Notes: generated by a model not told the origin, from the sequence alone. Counted from the first letter of the stretch, positions 27,515 to 36,985 are shown. The stretch: DNA of 64,000 nt from Motiliproteus sp047633175 (GCA_047633175.1 JBLIEQ010000003.1:124001-188000); one strand, 5' to 3'. Translations and numbers: made by a program.

Positions 27515-28627
27515 TTAGCTTTCAAGCAGGATACGCAGCATTCGCCGTAATGGCTCGGCCGCACCCCAGAGCAACTGATCACCCACCGAAAACGCACTCA
27601 GATACTCAGGACCCATATTCAGCTTACGCAGCCGGCCTACAGGCACGCTCATCGTACCGCTCACCGCAGCAGGACTAAGCTCGCGAATGCTCTCCTCACG
27701 GGTATTGGGAATGATCTTGACCCAATCATTGTGTGCAGCCAACAGTGCTTCGATCTCATCGATGGGCACATCCCGCTTTAACTTGATGGTAAATGCCTGC
27801 GAATGGCAGCGCATAGAGCCTATCCGAACACAGGTACCATCGATAGGAATAATACTGTTTTCACGACCCAGAATCTTATTACTCTCGGCCTGCGCCTTCC
27901 ACTCTTCACGGCTCTGCCCATTTTCCAGCTGAGAATCGATCCAAGGAATCAGGCTTCCCGCCAGGGGCGTACCAAAGTTAGCGGTACTGAGCTGATCACT
28001 ACGAATCGCAGCCGTCACCTCACGGTCGATATCCAGGATCGCAGCTTTCGGGTCATCCAGCTTGTCCGCAACCGCGGCATGCACCTGCCCCATCTGCGTG
28101 ACCAGCTCGCGCATGTGTTTAGCACCACCACCCGATGCCGCCTGATAGGTCATGGAGGTCATCCACTCGATCAGGTCCGCCTTAAACAAGCCACCCAGCG
28201 CCAGCAACATTAGACTGACGGTACAGTTACCACCCACAAAGGTTTTGCCGCCCTGGGCCAGATTGTCACGAATCTGCTGGCCATTGACCGGATCCAGGAT
28301 AATCATGCTGTCCTTTTCCATGCGTAGCGTTGAGGCCGCATCGATCCAATGCCCCTTCCAACCGGCCTGGCGCAGCTTGGGATAAACCGCGCTGGTATAA
28401 TCGCCACCCTGACAGGAGATGATCGCATCCATCGCCGTCAGCTCGCTGATATCGGTCGCGTCTTTAAGCGTATCGATCTCTTTGCCGATAGCCGGGCCCT
28501 GCTGGCCAACCTGAGAGGTGGTAAAAAAGACGGGTTCGATCAGATCGAAATCCCGCTCTTCCTGCATCCGCTGCATCAGTACAGAACCGACCATACCGCG
28601 CCAACCTACAAAACCTACACGCATCAT
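27515..28627 (-). CDS. asd: Aspartate-semialdehyde dehydrogenase
   Basis: Reduces aspartyl phosphate to the semialdehyde at the branch to lysine/diaminopimelate, methionine and threonine. The 370-residue product has the NADP loop GFVGWRGMVGSVL, the catalytic cysteine in FVGGNCTVSLM (near residue 135) and the His in RIGSMRCHSQAF (near 275). GTG 28630, ATG 28627 and ATG 28624 are all in frame; GGAG about 10 bases upstream fits ATG 28627 best. Placed between leuB and fimV as in pseudomonads. Confidence 0.95.
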   Translation of the reverse strand: MMRVGFVGWRGMVGSVLMQRMQEERDFDLIEPVFFTTSQVGQQGPAIGKEIDTLKDATDISELTAMDAIISCQGGDYTSAVYPKLRQAGWKGHWIDAASTLRMEKDSMIILDPVNGQQIRDNLAQGGKTFVGGNCTVSLMLLALGGLFKADLIEWMTSMTYQAASGGGAKHMRELVTQMGQVHAAVADKLDDPKAAILDIDREVTAAIRSDQLSTANFGTPLAGSLIPWIDSQLENGQSREEWKAQAESNKILGRENSIIPIDGTCVRIGSMRCHSQAFTIKLKRDVPIDEIEALLAAHNDWVKIIPNTREESIRELSPAAVSGTMSVPVGRLRKLNMGPEYLSAFSVGDQLLWGAAEPLRRMLRILLES

Positions 28628-28730
28628 CACTTATCATCTCCAGGTGCCTTCAGAACGGAAGGCTTACGATTAAAACGGCGCCTATGAAGACACCCCTGTT
28701 CGGACTACGCGGTTAACAAAAAACCGCGCA

Positions 28731-29258
28731 TCACAACCCCATTAGCGTAGCGACCACCGCTGCGCCCATCTCTCGGGTCGACACTTTACGCGTGCCCGCA
28801 GAGTAGATATCCACGGTGCGCAAGCCCTGGTCCAGCACCTCCTCACGGCCTGCTCGATCAGATCCGCCGCCGCTGGCTCACCGCGAGGACTAACAACAGC
28901 CGCGCATCACAACGCCATTAGCGTAGCGACCACCGCTGCGCCCATCTCTCGGGTCGACACTTTACGCGTGCCCGCAGAGTAGATATCTTCGGTGCGCAAT
29001 CCCTGGTCCAGCACCTCCTCACGGCCTGCTCGATCAGATCCGCCGCCGCTGGCTCACCGAGTGGATTAACAACAGCCGCGCATCACAACGCCATTAGCGT
29101 AGCGACCACCGCTGCGCCCATCTCTCGGGTCGACACTTTACGCGTGCCCGCAGAGTAGATATCTTCGGTGCGCAAGCCCTGGTCCAGCACCTCCTCACGG
29201 CCTGCTCGATCAGATCCGCCGCCGCTGGCTCACCGCGTGGACTAACAACAGCCGCGCA
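28731..29258 (-). repeat. Three tandem 176-bp copies of the leuB 3' end
   Basis: Three units begin at 28731, 28907 and 29083, each exactly 176 bases, and the true leuB end continues the series from its stop codon at 29259. Each unit holds about 157 bases matching the last part of leuB (29259 to about 29416) plus about 19 bases of linker. The units differ from each other at only a few positions (for example TATCCACGG versus TATCTTCGG). All three share a one-base deletion relative to leuB (CACCTCCTCACGG for CACGTCGCTCACGG), so they cannot be read as leuB protein. This explains the 630-base stretch without a gene between asd and leuB. Confidence 0.95.
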
Positions 29259-30341
29259 TCACAACGCCATCAGCGTAGCGACCACCGCTGCACCCATCTC
29301 TCGGGTCGACACTTTACGCGTGCCCGCAGAGTAGATATCCGCGGTGCGCAAGCCCTGGTCCAGCACGTCGCTCACGGCCTGCTCGATCAGATCCGCCGCC
29401 GCTGGCTCACCGAGTGAGTAGCGCAGCATCATCGCCGCCGAGAGTATCGTGGCCAGGGGATTAGCGATCCCCTGGCCTGCGATATCCGGGGCTGAACCAT
29501 GGCAAGGCTCGTACAGCCCCTGGCCATTGGCGTTCAGCGATGCCGAGGGCAACATACCGATCGACCCGGTCAGCATCGCCGCCGCATCGGAGAGAATATC
29601 ACCGAACATATTGCCGGTAACGATAACATCAAACTGCTTGGGTGCCCTAACCAGCTGCATCGCCGCATTATCGACGTACATATGGCTCAATTCGACATCA
29701 GGATATTCCAGCCCGATCTGCTCTACGATTTCACGCCAGAGCACCGTCACCTCAAGGACGTTGGCTTTATCCACCGAACAGACCTTTTTGCCACGTTTAC
29801 GGGCCGATTCAAAGGCAACCCGAGCGATTCGACGTATCTCAGATTCGCAGTACACATAGGTGTTATAACCCTGACGCTCGCCGTTCTCTAACACTCGAAT
29901 TCCGCGTGGCTGGCCGAAGTAGATCCCACCGGTGAGTTCACGCACAATCAGAATATCCAGCCCGGCAACGATCTCAGGCTTGAGTGACGAGGCATCAGCC
30001 AGCTGCGGATAGAGGATCGCGGGGCGCAGATTACCAAACAGATCCAGCTTGGAGCGAATCCCCAGCAAGCCCTTTTCCGGGCGAATAGCGGTATCCAGCT
30101 GATCCCACTGAGGCCCACCGACAGCGCCCAATAGGATCGCATTGCTGGCCTGAGCCTTGGCCAGGGTTTCATCCGGAAACGGCACCCCGGTTGCATCGAT
30201 GGCAGCGCCACCCAGCAGCCCTTCATCCAGCGCTAAGGCAAGGTTAAGTTTCTCATTAATCGCAACAAGCACCCCCACCGCTTCGCTGATGATCTCTGGG
30301 CCGATACCGTCACCGGGTAGAATTAGAATCTTTTTACTCAT
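29259..30341 (-). CDS. leuB: 3-isopropylmalate dehydrogenase
   Basis: NAD-dependent oxidative decarboxylation of 3-isopropylmalate in leucine synthesis. The 360-residue product has the start KKILILPGDGIGPEI, the substrate loop VRELTGGIYFGQPRG, the catalytic Tyr/Lys region with SVDKANVLE, the metal Asp in GNMFGDILSD, and the NAD loop EPCHGSAPDIAGQGIANP. The final 50 codons are the template of three tandem partial copies downstream. The gene is intact. It follows leuD with a 20-base gap in the leuCDB operon. Confidence 0.96.
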   Translation of the reverse strand: MSKKILILPGDGIGPEIISEAVGVLVAINEKLNLALALDEGLLGGAAIDATGVPFPDETLAKAQASNAILLGAVGGPQWDQLDTAIRPEKGLLGIRSKLDLFGNLRPAILYPQLADASSLKPEIVAGLDILIVRELTGGIYFGQPRGIRVLENGERQGYNTYVYCESEIRRIARVAFESARKRGKKVCSVDKANVLEVTVLWREIVEQIGLEYPDVELSHMYVDNAAMQLVRAPKQFDVIVTGNMFGDILSDAAAMLTGSIGMLPSASLNANGQGLYEPCHGSAPDIAGQGIANPLATILSAAMMLRYSLGEPAAADLIEQAVSDVLDQGLRTADIYSAGTRKVSTREMGAAVVATLMAL

Positions 30342-30361
30342 GGAACCTGTTCTCCTTGTTA

Positions 30362-31039
30362 TTAAAGGGTGCCAGACGGCAGGGTGGCGGACGGCAGGGT
30401 GTCAGCAAACAGCCAAGGTGTTTTGGCGGCCTGCCTAGCTTCATACTTACGAATCTTGTCCGCATGCTCCAGGGTCAGATCAATATCATCCAGGCCGTTC
30501 AGCAGGCAGTGTTTGCGAAAACCATCGATCTCAAAACGCAGCTCGACGCCCTTGGTAGTGATGACCAGCTGGCGTTCGAGGTCGATTGTCAGCTGCGCGC
30601 CCGGGGTTGCCTGCACCTCGGCAAAAAGCTCCTCGACCAGTTCTGCATTCAGAATAATCGGCAACAAGCCATTTTTGAAACAGTTGTTAAAGAAGATATC
30701 GGCATAACTGGGGGCGATCAGGGCGCGGATACCAAAATCTTCCAGCGCCCAGGGCGCATGCTCACGGCTGGAACCACAACCAAAGTTATCCCGCGCCAGC
30801 AGGATGGAACAGCCCTGGTAACGCGGCTGGTTCAGCACAAAATCCGGGTTAAGCGGTCGCATACTGCTATCCTGATCCGGCTGACCCTCGTCGAGATAAC
30901 GCAGCTCATCGAAGAGGTTAGGGCCGAAACCCGAGCGTTTGATCGACTTCAGAAACTGCTTGGGGATAATCATGTCGGTATCTATGTTGGCACGATCCAT
31001 CGGTGCCGCCAGACCCTGGTGCTCTGTAAACGCTCTCAT
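30362..31039 (-). CDS. leuD: 3-isopropylmalate dehydratase small subunit
   Basis: Swivelling subunit of isopropylmalate isomerase, partner of LeuC. The 225-residue product shows ANIDTDMIIPKQFL, the key loop NFGCGSSREHAPWAL (near 85-98), and IAPSYADIFFNNCFKNGLLP. It is about 10 residues longer than usual because a 15-base sequence at the 3' end is doubled (30369-30400), giving TLPSATLPSGTL before the stop. Its start overlaps the leuC stop by 4 bases. Confidence 0.95.
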   Translation of the reverse strand: MRAFTEHQGLAAPMDRANIDTDMIIPKQFLKSIKRSGFGPNLFDELRYLDEGQPDQDSSMRPLNPDFVLNQPRYQGCSILLARDNFGCGSSREHAPWALEDFGIRALIAPSYADIFFNNCFKNGLLPIILNAELVEELFAEVQATPGAQLTIDLERQLVITTKGVELRFEIDGFRKHCLLNGLDDIDLTLEHADKIRKYEARQAAKTPWLFADTLPSATLPSGTL

Positions 31040-32484
31040 CGTAGTTCTCCCCTTCGTGCATCTTCCGTCATGTCACGAACGTCGACAAAATGGCCGGCGA
31101 TCGCCGCCGCTGCAGCCATCGCCGGACTCACCAAATGGGTCCGGCCACCAAAGCCCTGCCGACCCTCGAAGTTACGGTTTGAGGTCGAGGCGCAGTGCTC
31201 GCCCTGACCCAGCTTGTCGGCATTCATCGCCAGACACATCGAGCACCCGGGCTCGCGCCACTCCAGCCCGGCGTCAATAAAGATCTTATCCAGACCCTCG
31301 AGTTCGGCCTGCTGCTTAACCAGCCCAGAACCTGGAACCACCAGCGCCTGCTTGAGCGTGAGCGCAACCTTGCGGCCTTGAACCACCGCCGCCGCTTCGC
31401 GCAGATCTTCGATGCGCGAATTGGTACACGAACCGATAAACACCCGATCCAGCTGAATAGAGGTGATCGGTTGATTGGGCTTGAGGCCCATATACTCCAG
31501 CGCCCGCTCCATCCCCTGACGCTTGCTACTATCGGTTTCGGCGGCAGGATCCGGGACATTGGCACCGATTGCCGCCACCATCTCCGGAGAGGTTCCCCAG
31601 CTTACCTGAGGCTGAATCTCTGAACCGTTCAGCACCACCACCTGATCAAACTCGGCATCGGTATCGCTGTGCAGATCGCGCCAGGCGTCAACCGCCAGCG
31701 TCCAATGATCGCCCTTAGGAGAAAACGGCCGGCCTTTAACGTAGTCGACGGTGGTCTCATCGACAGCCACCAGGCCAACCCGCGCACCCGCCTCTATCGC
31801 CATATTACAGATGGTCATCCGCCCCTCGATCGACAGACCCGCGATCACCTCACCCCCAAATTCGATGGCGCAGCCGTTACCACCGGCGGTACCTATCTTG
31901 CCGATAATCGCCAGCACCACATCTTTGGCCGTGACCCCCTTACCGAGCAGGCCGTCGACCCGCACCAGCATATTCTTCATCTTCATGGCGATCAGACACT
32001 GGGTCGCCAGGACATGCTCGACCTCGGAGGTCCCTATGCCGTGAGCCAGAGCACCGAAGGCACCGTGGGTGGCTGTGTGTGAATCACCACAGACAACGGT
32101 CATGCCGGGCAGAGTCGCACCCTGCTCAGGTCCGACGACGTGGACGATGCCCTGACGCAGGTCCTGCATCTTAAATTCGACAATACCAAACTCATCGCAG
32201 TTATCGTCCAGCGTAGTGACCTGAATCTTAGAGACGGGATCTGCGATCCCATCGGCACCCCGCTGGCGCTCCGCCGAGGTGGTCGGCACGTTATGATCGG
32301 GGGTGGCCAGATTGGCACCCAACCGCCAGGGCTTGCGCTTAGCCAACCGCAGACCTTCAAAGGCCTGAGGAGAGGTCACCTCATGCAGCAGCTGGCGATC
32401 GATATAGATCAGCGCACTGCCATCTTCCTGCTGACTTACCACATGGGCATCCCAAAGCTTGTCGTATAACGTTTTGCCAGCCAT
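31036..32484 (-). CDS. leuC: 3-isopropylmalate dehydratase large subunit
   Basis: Iron-sulfur subunit of isopropylmalate isomerase. The 482-residue product has the 4Fe-4S ligands in FIGSCTNSR (near 355) and in GCSMC (near 415), plus VCGDSHTATHGAFGALAHGIGTSEVEHV. First gene of the leuCDB operon, divergent from a LysR gene that probably regulates it. Length is slightly above the usual 466-474 residues. Confidence 0.96.
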   Translation of the reverse strand: MAGKTLYDKLWDAHVVSQQEDGSALIYIDRQLLHEVTSPQAFEGLRLAKRKPWRLGANLATPDHNVPTTSAERQRGADGIADPVSKIQVTTLDDNCDEFGIVEFKMQDLRQGIVHVVGPEQGATLPGMTVVCGDSHTATHGAFGALAHGIGTSEVEHVLATQCLIAMKMKNMLVRVDGLLGKGVTAKDVVLAIIGKIGTAGGNGCAIEFGGEVIAGLSIEGRMTICNMAIEAGARVGLVAVDETTVDYVKGRPFSPKGDHWTLAVDAWRDLHSDTDAEFDQVVVLNGSEIQPQVSWGTSPEMVAAIGANVPDPAAETDSSKRQGMERALEYMGLKPNQPITSIQLDRVFIGSCTNSRIEDLREAAAVVQGRKVALTLKQALVVPGSGLVKQQAELEGLDKIFIDAGLEWREPGCSMCLAMNADKLGQGEHCASTSNRNFEGRQGFGGRTHLVSPAMAAAAAIAGHFVDVRDMTEDARRGELR

Positions 32485-32687
32485 TGAGGCCTCCTGTCGG
32501 GTACTGTGGAAAAAATTCGTTTGTTTATCACCAGGCTTTTTATAACTAGATTTTTTTAACTAAACTTTTTATAAATAAGGGACGGGTGATTTGACACTAG
32601 GGTATGACCCCTATATAAATAAAACAAATTCTATTTATCTATCTAATAGATTCCTACCTGGAATCTGAACAGCAGAGCGTTCCCTGT
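32485..32687. promoter_or_regulatory. AT-rich divergent promoter region between leuC and a LysR gene
   Basis: This 203-base gap is clearly more AT-rich than its surroundings (TTTTTATAACTAGA, ACTTTTTATAAATAAGG, CTATATAAATAAAAC). It must hold promoters for both the leu operon and the regulator. LysR proteins usually bind imperfect T-N11-A dyads in such gaps; several candidates exist, for example around TTTATCTATCTAATAGAT, but none can be singled out by eye. Confidence 0.6.
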
Positions 32688-33563
32688 ATGGATGCACCCA
32701 GCCTTAAAGCCTTTGTGACTGCCGCCGAGTTACGTTCATTCTCGCTGGCCGCCGATCAGTTGCTGCTGACTCAACCGGCTATCAGTAAACGCATCGCCAA
32801 TCTGGAGCACCAGTTACAGTGCCGGCTATTCGATCGCATCGGCCGAACAATCGGCCTCACCGAGGCGGGCCAGATTCTGCTCCCCAAGGCCCGTAATATA
32901 CTGTTCCAGATCGAGGATACCCGTCGGCTACTTACCAACCGCAGCGGCAAGATGCAGGGTCCTTTATCCCTGGCCACCAGCCACCATATTAGCCTGCATC
33001 GACTGCCACCGGTACTACGCCTATACAGGGATCAGTATCCGGATGTGACCCTAGATCTTAAATTCGAACAATCGGAAGTAGCCTATGAGGGGGTCCTCAG
33101 CGGCGCCCTTGAACTGGCGGTGATCACCCTCTCACCTCAGCCCCACCCACAGATCTGCTCCACCCCGATCTGGATCGACCGACTCACCTACTGCTGCGCG
33201 GTCGATCATCCTCTCGCCCGGCAGCCCTGGCTGCAACTGAGTGATCTGACCCAGCACCAGGCTATACTGCCCACGGCAGGCACCTTCACCCGGCAGCTGG
33301 TCGAGGAACGCTTCGAGCAGCAACAGCAGACACTCAATGTCGGGATGTCTACCAACAGCCTCGACACCCTGCGCATGATGGTCAGCATCGGCTTAGGCTG
33401 GAGCCTGCTTCCGCACACCATGCTGGACTCCGGGGTCGTATCGCTACCGCTGGACAACGAACAGATCCAGCGCCCCCTGGGATTAATCTACCACCGCGAT
33501 CGCACCCTATCCAATGCCGGCAAAGCGTTTATCAAACTGCTCAGACAGCATAAAGATCCCTAA
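32688..33563 (+). CDS. LysR-family transcriptional regulator, probable regulator of leuCDB
   Basis: A 291-residue LTTR. The winged helix-turn-helix is at 1-60 (FVTAAELRSFSLAADQLLLTQPAISKRI, then LEHQLQCRLFDRIGRTIGLTEAG), followed by the substrate-binding domain (about 90-290) with RLPPVLRLYRDQYPDVTLDL. It is divergent from leuC, the arrangement typical of LTTRs controlling the neighbouring operon; the same gene pair is common in pseudomonads. The effector is unknown. Confidence 0.9.
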   Translation: MDAPSLKAFVTAAELRSFSLAADQLLLTQPAISKRIANLEHQLQCRLFDRIGRTIGLTEAGQILLPKARNILFQIEDTRRLLTNRSGKMQGPLSLATSHHISLHRLPPVLRLYRDQYPDVTLDLKFEQSEVAYEGVLSGALELAVITLSPQPHPQICSTPIWIDRLTYCCAVDHPLARQPWLQLSDLTQHQAILPTAGTFTRQLVEERFEQQQQTLNVGMSTNSLDTLRMMVSIGLGWSLLPHTMLDSGVVSLPLDNEQIQRPLGLIYHRDRTLSNAGKAFIKLLRQHKDP

Positions 33564-33686
33564 GCCCTGACCCAGGATGGAACAGACTGACCGACAGAGT
33601 TAACCAAGAATCTGCATCCAAAACAAATTTTGATCTAAACAGCCTGACCGGTAAGATAGTGCGCATCTAATTTAGATCCCGTAACT

Positions 33687-33692
33687 CCGGAG
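33687..33692 (+). promoter_or_regulatory. Ribosome binding site that decides the phaE start
   Basis: CCGGAG at 33687-33692 is followed after 8 bases by GTG 33701. The other in-frame candidate, GTG 33692, would overlap this site, so 33701 is the likely start of phaE. Confidence 0.7.
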
Positions 33693-33700
33693 TGAGTACA

Positions 33701-34660
33701 GTGAACCCCAACCCGCTTGACGAGTTGCAACAATGGATTGAAACCCAAACAGCACATTGCCACAGCCTGCTGGGCGATCAAGAAACCCAGCCTGCCGACT
33801 GGCAGGCCCTGCTCGATAGCAGCCGTACACTGACGCAACAGCAACCCGACGAGCAGCGAGAGCTGACTGAATCGATGGTACAGCAGGCCAGGGGTTTCAG
33901 CCGCTATGGCGAGCGCTTGCTGCGGGCGCTAAAACACCAAGATTCGCCCTCACATCTGGATACCGCCGTCCGCGACCTGAGTAGTCATCTGCAACTACAG
34001 GCGGGTGAACCCTTTTACCGCCAATGGCAACTCCCCGAACCCTTGCAACAGACCCTGCAGCAATTCGGTCTCTCACCCAGCGGCTTCAGCAGCTTCCCGT
34101 TCCTGCACAGCAGCATCAACCGCAACAAGGATAGGCACCAGCAGCAACTGCAGCAGATGCAACACGCATTAAACGAATTCACCGAGACCCTGAGCCTCTA
34201 TATAGAACAGCAAAACCAGATCAGCCAACGCACCAGCGACAGCATGATCTTACAGCTGAAGCAGCAGGAGCCTGCCCCCGAAAGCCTGGCAGAACTCCAT
34301 CAGACCTGGGTAGACTGCTATGAGCAATGCTACCACCAGCAGCTCGGCACCCCTGAATACCAACAGATCTATGGTCGCCTGGGCAATGCCATCCTGGCAC
34401 TGCAACAGCAGGCGCAGGACTACTGGAAGAAGGAATATCAGGGGGTGGGCCTGGTTCCCAGCAGTGATTATGATGAACTGCTGCGCCACCATCACAAACT
34501 CCGCAAGAGTCACAAACAGTCCCAGCGCCAGATTAAGAAACTGGAACAGGCGCTCGAAAGCCAGCAGCAGCAACTGACTGCATTGCAACAACAGCAGCGC
34601 GTGCAGCAGTCATCACAACGACAGCCCTCAGCAACCGACTCCCCGGACATCAAGCCCTGA
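33701..34660 (+). CDS. phaE: Class III PHA synthase accessory subunit PhaE
   Basis: Non-catalytic partner that activates PhaC in class III polyhydroxyalkanoate synthases. The 319-residue product is very Gln-rich and mostly helical, with a C-terminal coiled coil (about 265-305, HHHKLRKSHKQSQRQIKKLEQ). The family segment LGTPEYQQIYGRLGNAIL is present near 220-238, and the order EPFYRQWQLPEPLQQTLQQFG near 103 also fits. It overlaps phaC by one base (TGATG). The N-terminal region is weakly conserved, as usual for PhaE. Confidence 0.88.
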   Translation: MNPNPLDELQQWIETQTAHCHSLLGDQETQPADWQALLDSSRTLTQQQPDEQRELTESMVQQARGFSRYGERLLRALKHQDSPSHLDTAVRDLSSHLQLQAGEPFYRQWQLPEPLQQTLQQFGLSPSGFSSFPFLHSSINRNKDRHQQQLQQMQHALNEFTETLSLYIEQQNQISQRTSDSMILQLKQQEPAPESLAELHQTWVDCYEQCYHQQLGTPEYQQIYGRLGNAILALQQQAQDYWKKEYQGVGLVPSSDYDELLRHHHKLRKSHKQSQRQIKKLEQALESQQQQLTALQQQQRVQQSSQRQPSATDSPDIKP

Positions 34661-35730
34661 TGCATAGATTCAATATTAACGCCGAACGGCTGGCACAGGA
34701 GCTCAACGACTCAAACGAACAACTGGTCGCCGGCTTACAGACCCTCAGCCAGCTACCCGAGGTCAAGGTCGGACAGTCCGCGCACGAGACCATTTACCGC
34801 GAAGATAAGCTCAAGCTTAACCACTACCCCGCCGCTGCAGGCACAGAACAGGGCGACAGCCGCCCCCTGCTGATCGTTTACGCGCTGATCAACCGCCCCT
34901 ATATTCTCGATCTACAGCCAGACCGCTCGCTGATCCAGGCCCTCAATCAACGCGGCTTATCGGTATACCTGATCGATTGGGGCTACCCGGATCGGGCCGA
35001 CCGCTATCTGGATCTGGATGATTACATCAACGGTTATCTCGATAACTGCGTGGAGGCGGTTTGCCACCACAGTAGCCACGCGAGTCTGAATCTGCTGGGC
35101 GTATGCCAGGGCGGCACCTTCAGCCTCTGCTATAGCGCATTGAATCCCGAGCGCGTCAATAACCTGATCACCCTGGTCACGCCGGTCGATTTTCGCACCC
35201 CGGACAACATGCTCAGCCACCTGGCTCAACAGCTGGATCTCGACCTGGCGCTCAAAACCAATGGCAACATCCCCGGCCATATGCTGACCCAGACCTATAA
35301 CGCGCTAATGCCGATCCGGCTCGGCCTCCAAAAATTCCTGAACATGCCCAGGCAGCTCTCCACCGCCGACAGCGCCATGAACTACCTGCGCATGGAAAAG
35401 TGGATTAATGACAGCCCCGACCTGGCAGGAGAGGCTTGCCGCGAGTTTGTGCAGAAGTTTTTCCATGACAACCGCTTTATCGAGGGCGATCTGACGATTG
35501 GCGACCAGGGTGTTACGCTGAAAAAATTTACCGGCCCGCTGCTCAATATCTTCGCCGCCCGTGACCACCTGGTCCCCCCCGCCGCCTCCAGAGCCCTCGG
35601 CACGCTTACCGGAAGCGTTGACTACCAAGAACAGGAATTTGCAGGCGGGCATATCGGCGTTTTTGTCGGACGCCAGGCTCAACAACAGCTACCTGATCTT
35701 ATCAGCAACTGGCTCCAAGCCCGCCCCTGA
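34660..35730 (+). CDS. phaC: Class III poly(3-hydroxyalkanoate) synthase subunit PhaC
   Basis: Polymerises hydroxyacyl-CoA into PHA storage granules. The 356-residue length is that of class III enzymes, and the triad is complete: Cys149 in the lipase-like box GVCQGG, Asp302 in FAARDHLVPP, His331 in FAGGHIGVFVG. These are the same residue numbers I know from the Allochromatium vinosum enzyme. Other family segments are YLIDWGYP, LVTPVDF and NSPDLAGE-like. Downstream phaR lies 0.8 kb away on the opposite strand. No phaB is in the window; a thiolase gene at 54.0 kb could supply acetoacetyl-CoA. Confidence 0.96.
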   Translation: MHRFNINAERLAQELNDSNEQLVAGLQTLSQLPEVKVGQSAHETIYREDKLKLNHYPAAAGTEQGDSRPLLIVYALINRPYILDLQPDRSLIQALNQRGLSVYLIDWGYPDRADRYLDLDDYINGYLDNCVEAVCHHSSHASLNLLGVCQGGTFSLCYSALNPERVNNLITLVTPVDFRTPDNMLSHLAQQLDLDLALKTNGNIPGHMLTQTYNALMPIRLGLQKFLNMPRQLSTADSAMNYLRMEKWINDSPDLAGEACREFVQKFFHDNRFIEGDLTIGDQGVTLKKFTGPLLNIFAARDHLVPPAASRALGTLTGSVDYQEQEFAGGHIGVFVGRQAQQQLPDLISNWLQARP

Positions 35731-35849
35731 CAGAGTAAGCAAGAGACACAAACAAAAAGGGGCTGCCGCTATGCCTATCAGCTCGCTGCTGGTTATCGGT
35801 CATATGATTCTGACCCCAGAGTGAGCACAACGGATTTGAGGGGTTGAAA

Positions 35850-36350
35850 ATGGATTTCGAGATTAGCAAAGAAGATAAGAAACTAGCTCAGGTACCCCAC
35901 ACCCTGTTTGTGCTGAATGTGTTACTGTTCAATCTGCTGATGGCACCGGCAGGTATTGTTCTAGATGTGGGAATGTACGGTTTTTTGCTTCCGCTTCTAT
36001 GCTCATTGACCATCATTGCCTTTATATATTTGCGTGGCCGAAAGCAGAGCCGCTGGTTCGTCGAGATGCACTGGCGTCTATCATTCCGGCGTTGCCAGTT
36101 TCTGTTGCTCGGTTATAGCATCAGCGCGATGCTGGGGGGGGTTAGCTGGCTGATCAGTATAAATGCCAATGATGCCAAGATGGCCGAGATCATGTTTATG
36201 GCCATTTCCCGAGTTTCAGTGGTACCCACATTGCTGGCGGTGATGGTGACGGTGGTACTGGAGGCGGGTGCCCAGCACCTGGTTAACAGCGGGACGGTTC
36301 CAGATCGCCTGGTTGAGAAGTTTCCAGCGCCAGCCTACCTCGCTGATTAA
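35850..36350 (+). CDS. Small multi-spanning membrane protein, unknown function
   Basis: I do not recognise this family. From ATG 35850, with GAGG about 9 bases upstream, the 166-residue product has four hydrophobic segments: about 17-40, 43-62, 84-105 and 115-138, with a basic loop between the second and third (RGRKQSRWFVEMHWRLSFRR). The N-terminus is charged (MDFEISKEDKK). It contains an 8-G homopolymer near 36133. Position between phaC and phaR is suggestive but no link to PHA can be claimed. A terminator follows at 36443. Confidence 0.72.
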   Translation: MDFEISKEDKKLAQVPHTLFVLNVLLFNLLMAPAGIVLDVGMYGFLLPLLCSLTIIAFIYLRGRKQSRWFVEMHWRLSFRRCQFLLLGYSISAMLGGVSWLISINANDAKMAEIMFMAISRVSVVPTLLAVMVTVVLEAGAQHLVNSGTVPDRLVEKFPAPAYLAD

Positions 36351-36442
36351 GCAGCTCGTGGGTGTACTTCCTGCTCTAGTTTATCGCCTAACTCGATGAC
36401 AGATTTATTTGCGCAACAACCACGAATACATAGCCATAAAAA

Positions 36443-36465
36443 AGCCGAACTCCGTTCGGCTTTTG
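36443..36465. terminator. Bidirectional rho-independent terminator
   Basis: Stem AGCCGAAC (36443-36450) and GTTCGGCT (36454-36461) with a 3-base loop, flanked by A6 on the left and T4 on the right. It can end both the plus-strand membrane-protein gene and the minus-strand phaR transcript. Confidence 0.88.
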
Positions 36466-36517
36466 TCTTGTCTCTGCAATACCGCCCTGTTTCTTAACGG
36501 GACGCCTTAGCCTGAAG

Positions 36518-36985
36518 CTACTCTTTCTTAGGTTCGACCGCAGGCTCGTCCCCTGCTTCTTCCTCTCCGGGCTGCTTAAACATGTTCCACATCGACATAT
36601 TACTGCCGGAAAATTTGTTCATCACCTTCAGCGGATTGGTCGCATCCATCATCGACTCCATCTGCGCGCGGATACGATCCTGTTGCGACAGGAAGACACT
36701 GATGCTCTGCTCCAGATACTGCCCCATCATCCCCGACATGCTATCGCCATAAAAACGGATCAGCTGCTGCAGTACCTGATTGGTGAGCATACCTGCATCT
36801 TCGCCCTCCTGCTCACTGATAATCTGCAACAGTATATTACGGGTAAGATCCTTCCCCGTTTTGGAATCCTGCACCTGAAAGGTCACATTTTCCAGTACTA
36901 GCCCCCGCACATCCTCCAGAGTTATATAACAACTACGAGAGGTATCGTAGAGACGGCGATTGGTGTATTTCCGAAGTATACGCAA
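36518..36985 (-). CDS. phaR: Polyhydroxyalkanoate synthesis repressor PhaR
   Basis: DNA- and granule-binding repressor that controls phasin and PHA genes. The N-terminal PHB/PHA accumulation-regulator DNA-binding domain is unmistakable: RILRKYTNRRLYDTSRSCYI and EDVRGLVLENVTFQV. The following region (about 60-125) is helical and Met/Gln-rich, fitting granule binding. The tail is acidic (EEEAGDEPAVEPKKE). 155 residues. It may regulate phaEC next door. Confidence 0.93.
   Translation of the reverse strand: MRILRKYTNRRLYDTSRSCYITLEDVRGLVLENVTFQVQDSKTGKDLTRNILLQIISEQEGEDAGMLTNQVLQQLIRFYGDSMSGMMGQYLEQSISVFLSQQDRIRAQMESMMDATNPLKVMNKFSGSNMSMWNMFKQPGEEEAGDEPAVEPKKE

Noticed and set aside
28731..29258. 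CRISPR-like array
   Set aside because: Units are 176 bp, directly adjacent and derived from leuB; no short repeat/spacer structure.
30356..31207. 283-codon plus-strand ORF opposite leuD/leuC
   Set aside because: Antisense to well-identified genes; no family resemblance.
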